A DNA stretch of 59,026 nt. It comes from Thermoplasmata archaeon. Lineage in GTDB: Archaea > Thermoplasmatota > E2 > JACPAO01 > JAHFTW01. Position numbers and translations under genes: made by a program. The stretch is from NCBI GenBank assembly GCA_023269235.1, contig JAHFTW010000012.1:1-59026 (forward strand). The letters are read 5' to 3'. The notes under the pieces were generated by a model. It saw only the letters and a program-made list of their open reading frames with translations, was not told where the DNA came from and made no database searches. Position 1 is the stretch's first letter. The number at the start of each line of letters is the position of its first letter. Below, piece by piece: positions 56,210 through 59,026 of this stretch.

Positions 56210-56449
56210 ATTCGCCAACCCTTCCAACGCATCCCCGACGTCCTCCGACGGCGTCGCCGCGCTGAAAAACGGGATGCCAGAACGATGGGTTTGGGGCGGC
56301 GCGAAGCGCCACCGGTCGCGCTTCGCGCGCCGCTTGAACGGTCTCGTCTTGGTGTGCTCGCCGCCGCCGTCGTAGGCCGCTGGACGCACCCAGTGGAAGA
56401 CCAAAACTCGGTGAGTCCGGGGAGCGGGTCGGCGCTTCGCGCGGTGCCC
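56210..56449 (+). repeat. Dispersed structured element, copy C (240 bp)
   Basis: Begins ATTCGCCAACCCTTCC, ends GCGCGGTGCCC. Hairpin 1: GCATCCC (56229-56235) with GGGATGC (56271-56277) around CGACGGCGTCG. Hairpin 2: GCGCGAAGCG (56299-56308) with CGCTTCGCGC (56319-56328). Relative to copy B the second stem has changed on both arms (GAAG/CTTC against GGAG/CTCC), so pairing is kept. It lies upstream of the ArsC-like gene and 33 bp from the hmgA stop; the parts of 56155-56482 outside it show only the promoter region. Confidence 0.8.
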
Positions 56450-56482
56450 GTGGAAAACATGAGGCCCGCGCGATGACTGCGT

Positions 56483-57730
56483 TCAATCCGTGTAGGTTCC
56501 TTTGCTCCCGGCGCCCATCCAGGAGCGGTGGTAGTCGGGGTCGTCGCAGCCCATCGCGTGTTTCGTCAGCCGCAGCGGCTTGAACGTGTCCACCATGACG
56601 GCGAGCTCATCGGTGCGCTCGGCGCCGAAACTCGCTTCGTAGCGGCCCGGCTGCGGGGCGTGCGGGATGCCGGCCGGATGCAGGCTCAAGCTCGCGGGCC
56701 CGACGCCGCGGCGGCTCGCGAAGTCGCCTTCGACGTACCAGAGCATCTCGTCGCACTCGATGCTGGAGTGCGGGTACGGGCACGGGATGGACTGCGGGTG
56801 GTAGTCGACTTTGCGGGGCACGAAGGAGCAGACGACGAAGCTGCCCTTGCCGCCGAGGAACGTCGTGTGGATGGGCGGCGGCAAATGGACAAGACCGGTC
56901 TTGGGCTGGTAGTCGTGCACGTTGAACGCGAACGGGTAGTTCGTGCCGTCGAAGCCGACGACGTCGAACGGGTGGTGCGGCAGCGTGCGCCACGAGTAGG
57001 CATCATTGCGCTTGTGCAGGAGCTTGACCTTGCCCTGCGCGTGGCCGTCGCCGGGCGTCGGCTTGGAGAGCGCGGTCGGACGGCGGAAGTCGCGGTGCGA
57101 GTACGGCGCGTCCATGGCGAACTGGCCGTTCGGGTGGCGGAAGTTGGAGGGGATCTCGAGGCCGCTGCGGCACTCCATCCAGAGGACATGCGGCGGGAGG
57201 GCGCCCTTCCCGGGCTTGTCGAAGACCACACGATGGACGAGACCGCGCGGGATGAACAGGTAGTCGTGGCGGCGGAAGGCGAGCGAGCCGAGTTCAGAGT
57301 CGAGCCGACCAGAGCCTTCGTGGAAGAACAGCAGCAGGTCGGCGTCGCCGTCCTGCACCAGGCCGGAGTCGGCGACGGTGGGTTGGCTGGTGCCGATGCG
57401 GACGTCGTCGTTGCCCATGAGCAGGCGCAGCGACTCCCAGAGCGTGCCCTTGCCGGCGACGCCAGGGCTACGCAGGTGATGGCGGCGCACGGGGCCAACC
57501 GCGTCGGCTGCGGCAGGCTCGAAGGCGGATGCCAGCTTGGCGGGCTTGGCGTCCAGTTCGCGAGCCGGGTTGTTCTTGCGGTACGCGATGCTGTACGCGC
57601 CGTCGAAGCCCTTGCGCGTGATGCAGTGCTCGTAGTAGACGGGGCAGCCGTCCGTCATGTCGGCCTTGCTGCGCTTGAACTGGATGTGGTGCTTGGCGGG
57701 CAGGCGGCCGAGGCGGTGGTAGTCGAGCAT
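56483..57730 (-). CDS. hmgA: Homogentisate 1,2-dioxygenase family protein
   Basis: A 415-residue cupin-type dioxygenase of the HmgA family, which opens the homogentisate ring to maleylacetoacetate with non-haem iron. Seen: YEHCITRKGFDGAYSIAY, SLAFRRHDYLFIPRGLVHRV, VVGFDGTNYPFAFNVHDYQP, LPPPIHTTFLG, FVPRKVDYHPQSIPCPYPHS, SIECDEMLWYVEGDF and SLHPAGIPHAPQPG, which include the His and Glu iron ligands. ATG 57730 has CCCAAATAGG (57754-57763) 28 nt upstream, overlapping the stop of the isochorismatase-like gene. With the FAH-family gene it points to tyrosine/phenylalanine degradation. Confidence 0.9.
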   Translation of the reverse strand: MLDYHRLGRLPAKHHIQFKRSKADMTDGCPVYYEHCITRKGFDGAYSIAYRKNNPARELDAKPAKLASAFEPAAADAVGPVRRHHLRSPGVAGKGTLWESLRLLMGNDDVRIGTSQPTVADSGLVQDGDADLLLFFHEGSGRLDSELGSLAFRRHDYLFIPRGLVHRVVFDKPGKGALPPHVLWMECRSGLEIPSNFRHPNGQFAMDAPYSHRDFRRPTALSKPTPGDGHAQGKVKLLHKRNDAYSWRTLPHHPFDVVGFDGTNYPFAFNVHDYQPKTGLVHLPPPIHTTFLGGKGSFVVCSFVPRKVDYHPQSIPCPYPHSSIECDEMLWYVEGDFASRRGVGPASLSLHPAGIPHAPQPGRYEASFGAERTDELAVMVDTFKPLRLTKHAMGCDDPDYHRSWMGAGSKGTYTD

Positions 57731-57753
57731 GACGGCCGTGGCAGCAGGGTGGG

Positions 57754-57763
57754 CCTATTTGGG
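57754..57763 (-). promoter_or_regulatory. TATA-like box of hmgA
   Basis: CCCAAATAGG on the minus strand, centred 28 nt before ATG 57730; it contains the stop codon of the preceding gene. Confidence 0.5.
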
Positions 57764-58321
57764 CGCCACGGCCGCGACGACGTCGGCGGTGGAGACGACG
57801 GTGCCGAACTCGCCGTGAATCTCGGCGAGCGCCAGGTCGTGCGCCAGCTCCGGCTTCGCGATGGAGCCGTCCAGCATCGGCTGCGGCAGCGTCGAGCAGG
57901 CGTCGCCCACGACGTGGACGGCATAGCCGAGGTTGCCAGCCATGCGCGCCGTCGTCGCGACGCAGTAGTTGGTCTGGATGCCGAGGATGACCAGCGTCTT
58001 GCTCTTCCAGGCCGCGAGCGCCTGCTCCAATTCCGTGCCGATGAAGGCGCTGTGGACGCTCTTCGTGATGACCTGCTCGCCGACCTTCGGCCGCGCCTCC
58101 TCCTTGAAGTCCGTACCGGGGGCCGCGTTGAACCCCATGCGGGACTGCGGGTTGACGTGCCGGACGTGGACGATGGGGCGTCCGGCGGCGCGCCAGGCGG
58201 CGAACAGCGTGCGCACGTTTTCCTCCAGCTTGGGGTTGTTACGGCGGCCGAGGCTCGGGTTGTCGAACGCGTTCTGGATGTCGATGGGCAGCAGGACCGC
58301 GTCGCGAGGAATCTCGAGCAT
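57755..58321 (-). CDS. Isochorismatase-family cysteine hydrolase
   Basis: A 188-residue protein with the catalytic triad of the family: Asp in LLPIDIQNAFDN, Lys in EQVITKSVHSAF, and Cys in LGIQTNYCVATTARMAGNLG, preceded by the cis-peptide region LVILGIQTNY. Family members include nicotinamidases, ureidoacrylate hydrolases and N-carbamoyl amidases. It starts 2 nt after the FAH-family stop and is surely in the same transcript, upstream of hmgA. In this context it could hydrolyse an amide or N-carbamoyl intermediate, but the substrate is not evident. Confidence 0.88.
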   Translation of the reverse strand: MLEIPRDAVLLPIDIQNAFDNPSLGRRNNPKLEENVRTLFAAWRAAGRPIVHVRHVNPQSRMGFNAAPGTDFKEEARPKVGEQVITKSVHSAFIGTELEQALAAWKSKTLVILGIQTNYCVATTARMAGNLGYAVHVVGDACSTLPQPMLDGSIAKPELAHDLALAEIHGEFGTVVSTADVVAAVAPK

Positions 58322-58323
58322 GG

Positions 58324-59026
58324 CTACGCGACCCCGTTGCGCAGCGTCGCCAAGACCTTTCCGTCATAGACCAGGTCCATCTCGACCACGTCGCCGGGCT
58401 TGAGGAACTTGTCCAGCTCGTAGCCGCAGCCGTTGGGGAACGTGCCGGAACCGACGACGTCGCCGGGGCGAAGTTCCTGGTCCTTCGTGGCGAAGGCGAG
58501 CATCGCGCCCCAGTCGTAGCGGGCGGCGCCCATCAAGCCACGGCTCCACTCGGTCCCGTTGACGCGCGTCGCCAGCTCGATGCGGGACGGGTCCGGGCAC
58601 TCGTCGGGCGTGATGATCCATGGGCCGAGCGCCTTGCCGAAGTCCTTGCCGTAGCTGGGGCCCATGCCGACCTTTGCGTACGGCATCTGGCGGGCGCGGG
58701 CCGAGCAGTCGTTGAGAATCGTGAACCCAGCGATGGCGTCCTTCCAGTCCGCGGCCTTGAGGTCGCGCACGGGGCGCGCGATGACGACGGCGAGCTCCAT
58801 CTCGTAATCGCGCTGCGTCTCGTCCGCAGGATACCGGACGGTCTCGCCGTGGCCGACGAAGCAGTACGGGTTGCCGTTGTAGTAGGTCGGCGAGTTGTAC
58901 CACTCGGGCACGACGTCGAGGCCACGCTTGGCGCGCGCGTTCTTGACGTGCCCTTCGAAGGAATAGAAGTCAAGATAGCGGCCCGGCGACGGCACAGGTG
59001 GGAGGACCTTGACTTCGGAGATTCGA
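58324..59026 (-). CDS. Fumarylacetoacetate hydrolase family protein (5' end beyond window)
   Basis: The frame continues off the right edge, upstream of its visible part (RISEVKVLPPVPSPGRYLDF). Seen: FEGHVKNARAKRG, PEWYNSPTYYNGNPYCFVGH, PADETQRDYEMELAVVIARP with the metal-binding Glu, FTILNDCSARARQM, SYGKDFGKALGPWIITPDE and the C-terminal GDVVGSGTFPNGCGYELDKF. This is the FAH/HpcE fold that hydrolyses C-C bonds of diketo acids such as fumarylacetoacetate. It is first of the visible run FAH-isochorismatase-hmgA, matching the homogentisate branch. Confidence 0.9.
   Translation of the reverse strand, partial: RISEVKVLPPVPSPGRYLDFYSFEGHVKNARAKRGLDVVPEWYNSPTYYNGNPYCFVGHGETVRYPADETQRDYEMELAVVIARPVRDLKAADWKDAIAGFTILNDCSARARQMPYAKVGMGPSYGKDFGKALGPWIITPDECPDPSRIELATRVNGTEWSRGLMGAARYDWGAMLAFATKDQELRPGDVVGSGTFPNGCGYELDKFLKPGDVVEMDLVYDGKVLATLRNGVA

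Overview
The window is almost certainly archaeal DNA of high G+C content (by eye about two thirds G+C), and gene-dense. Lineage markers seen directly in the translations are the archaeal/eukaryal-type ProRS and GlyRS, release factor aRF1 (NIKS and GGQ), flap endonuclease FEN-1 with a C-terminal PCNA-binding QTTLF, RNA polymerase subunit L, TruD, a PurS/PurL/PurQ set, an XPD-like helicase, an HTH-10 regulator and an archaeosortase beside lipid head-group enzymes. Many genes also have an A/T-rich TATA-like box about 24-29 nt before a start codon that is very often GTG, which points to leaderless transcripts. Homogentisate dioxygenase, aldehyde dehydrogenase and acyl-CoA enzymes suggest an aerobic, organic-matter-degrading organism. 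The proteins are not halophile-acidic. A mesophilic member of the Thermoplasmatota or a related euryarchaeal group is my best guess; this is inference, not a database result.

Layout. 1-5 kb: two facing acyl-CoA/aldehyde catabolic operons. 5-10.8 kb: an NAD(P)-binding protein with a histone-like tail, a SnoaL-like protein, proS, a membrane-anchored methyltransferase and a beta-propeller lipoprotein. 10.8-19 kb: an ABC exporter whose ATPase carries an N-terminal Cys/His finger, divergent glyS, a SpoU methylase, an MFS transporter, an AlaX editing protein and an amidohydrolase. 19-29.2 kb: glpK, a class III aminotransferase, MarC, a rhomboid, a Cys-rich microprotein, an Lrp regulator, glmM, an M28/glutaminyl-cyclase lipoprotein, fen and a second beta-propeller lipoprotein. 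29.3-33.4 kb: prf1, then an accessory patch (membrane helix-hairpin-helix protein, DUF3309-like peptide, membrane-anchored protein with 18-residue repeats). 33.4-42.1 kb: rpoL, truD, pssA-asd-artA, argS, two hydrolases, and a urate-oxidase-N-like membrane protein. 42.1-51.6 kb: hypothetical and thioredoxin-fold proteins, two lipoproteins, purS-purL-purQ with a divergent HTH-10 regulator, and the helicase. 51.9-59 kb: a DUF255 protein, an aquaporin-arsC arsenic module, an ArsC paralogue without its catalytic cysteine, and a tyrosine-catabolism cluster (hmgA, isochorismatase-like, fumarylacetoacetase family).

The strongest unusual signals are: (1) archaeosortase artA directly upstream of asd and pssA, the lipid enzymes linked to its function in haloarchaea; (2) two unrelated dispersed repeat families, one of three structured copies of about 233-242 bp and one of three 132-172 bp elements with terminal inverted repeats, both in gaps between genes; (3) a membrane protein built of 18-residue repeats, exactly five helical turns each; (4) an ArsC-like protein with Asp in place of the nucleophilic Cys, near a working arsC-aquaporin pair; (5) lysine/alanine-rich histone-H1-like tails on two unrelated enzymes; (6) regular use of leaderless GTG starts set by the TATA spacing. 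I saw no rRNA, tRNA, CRISPR array or intact transposase gene.
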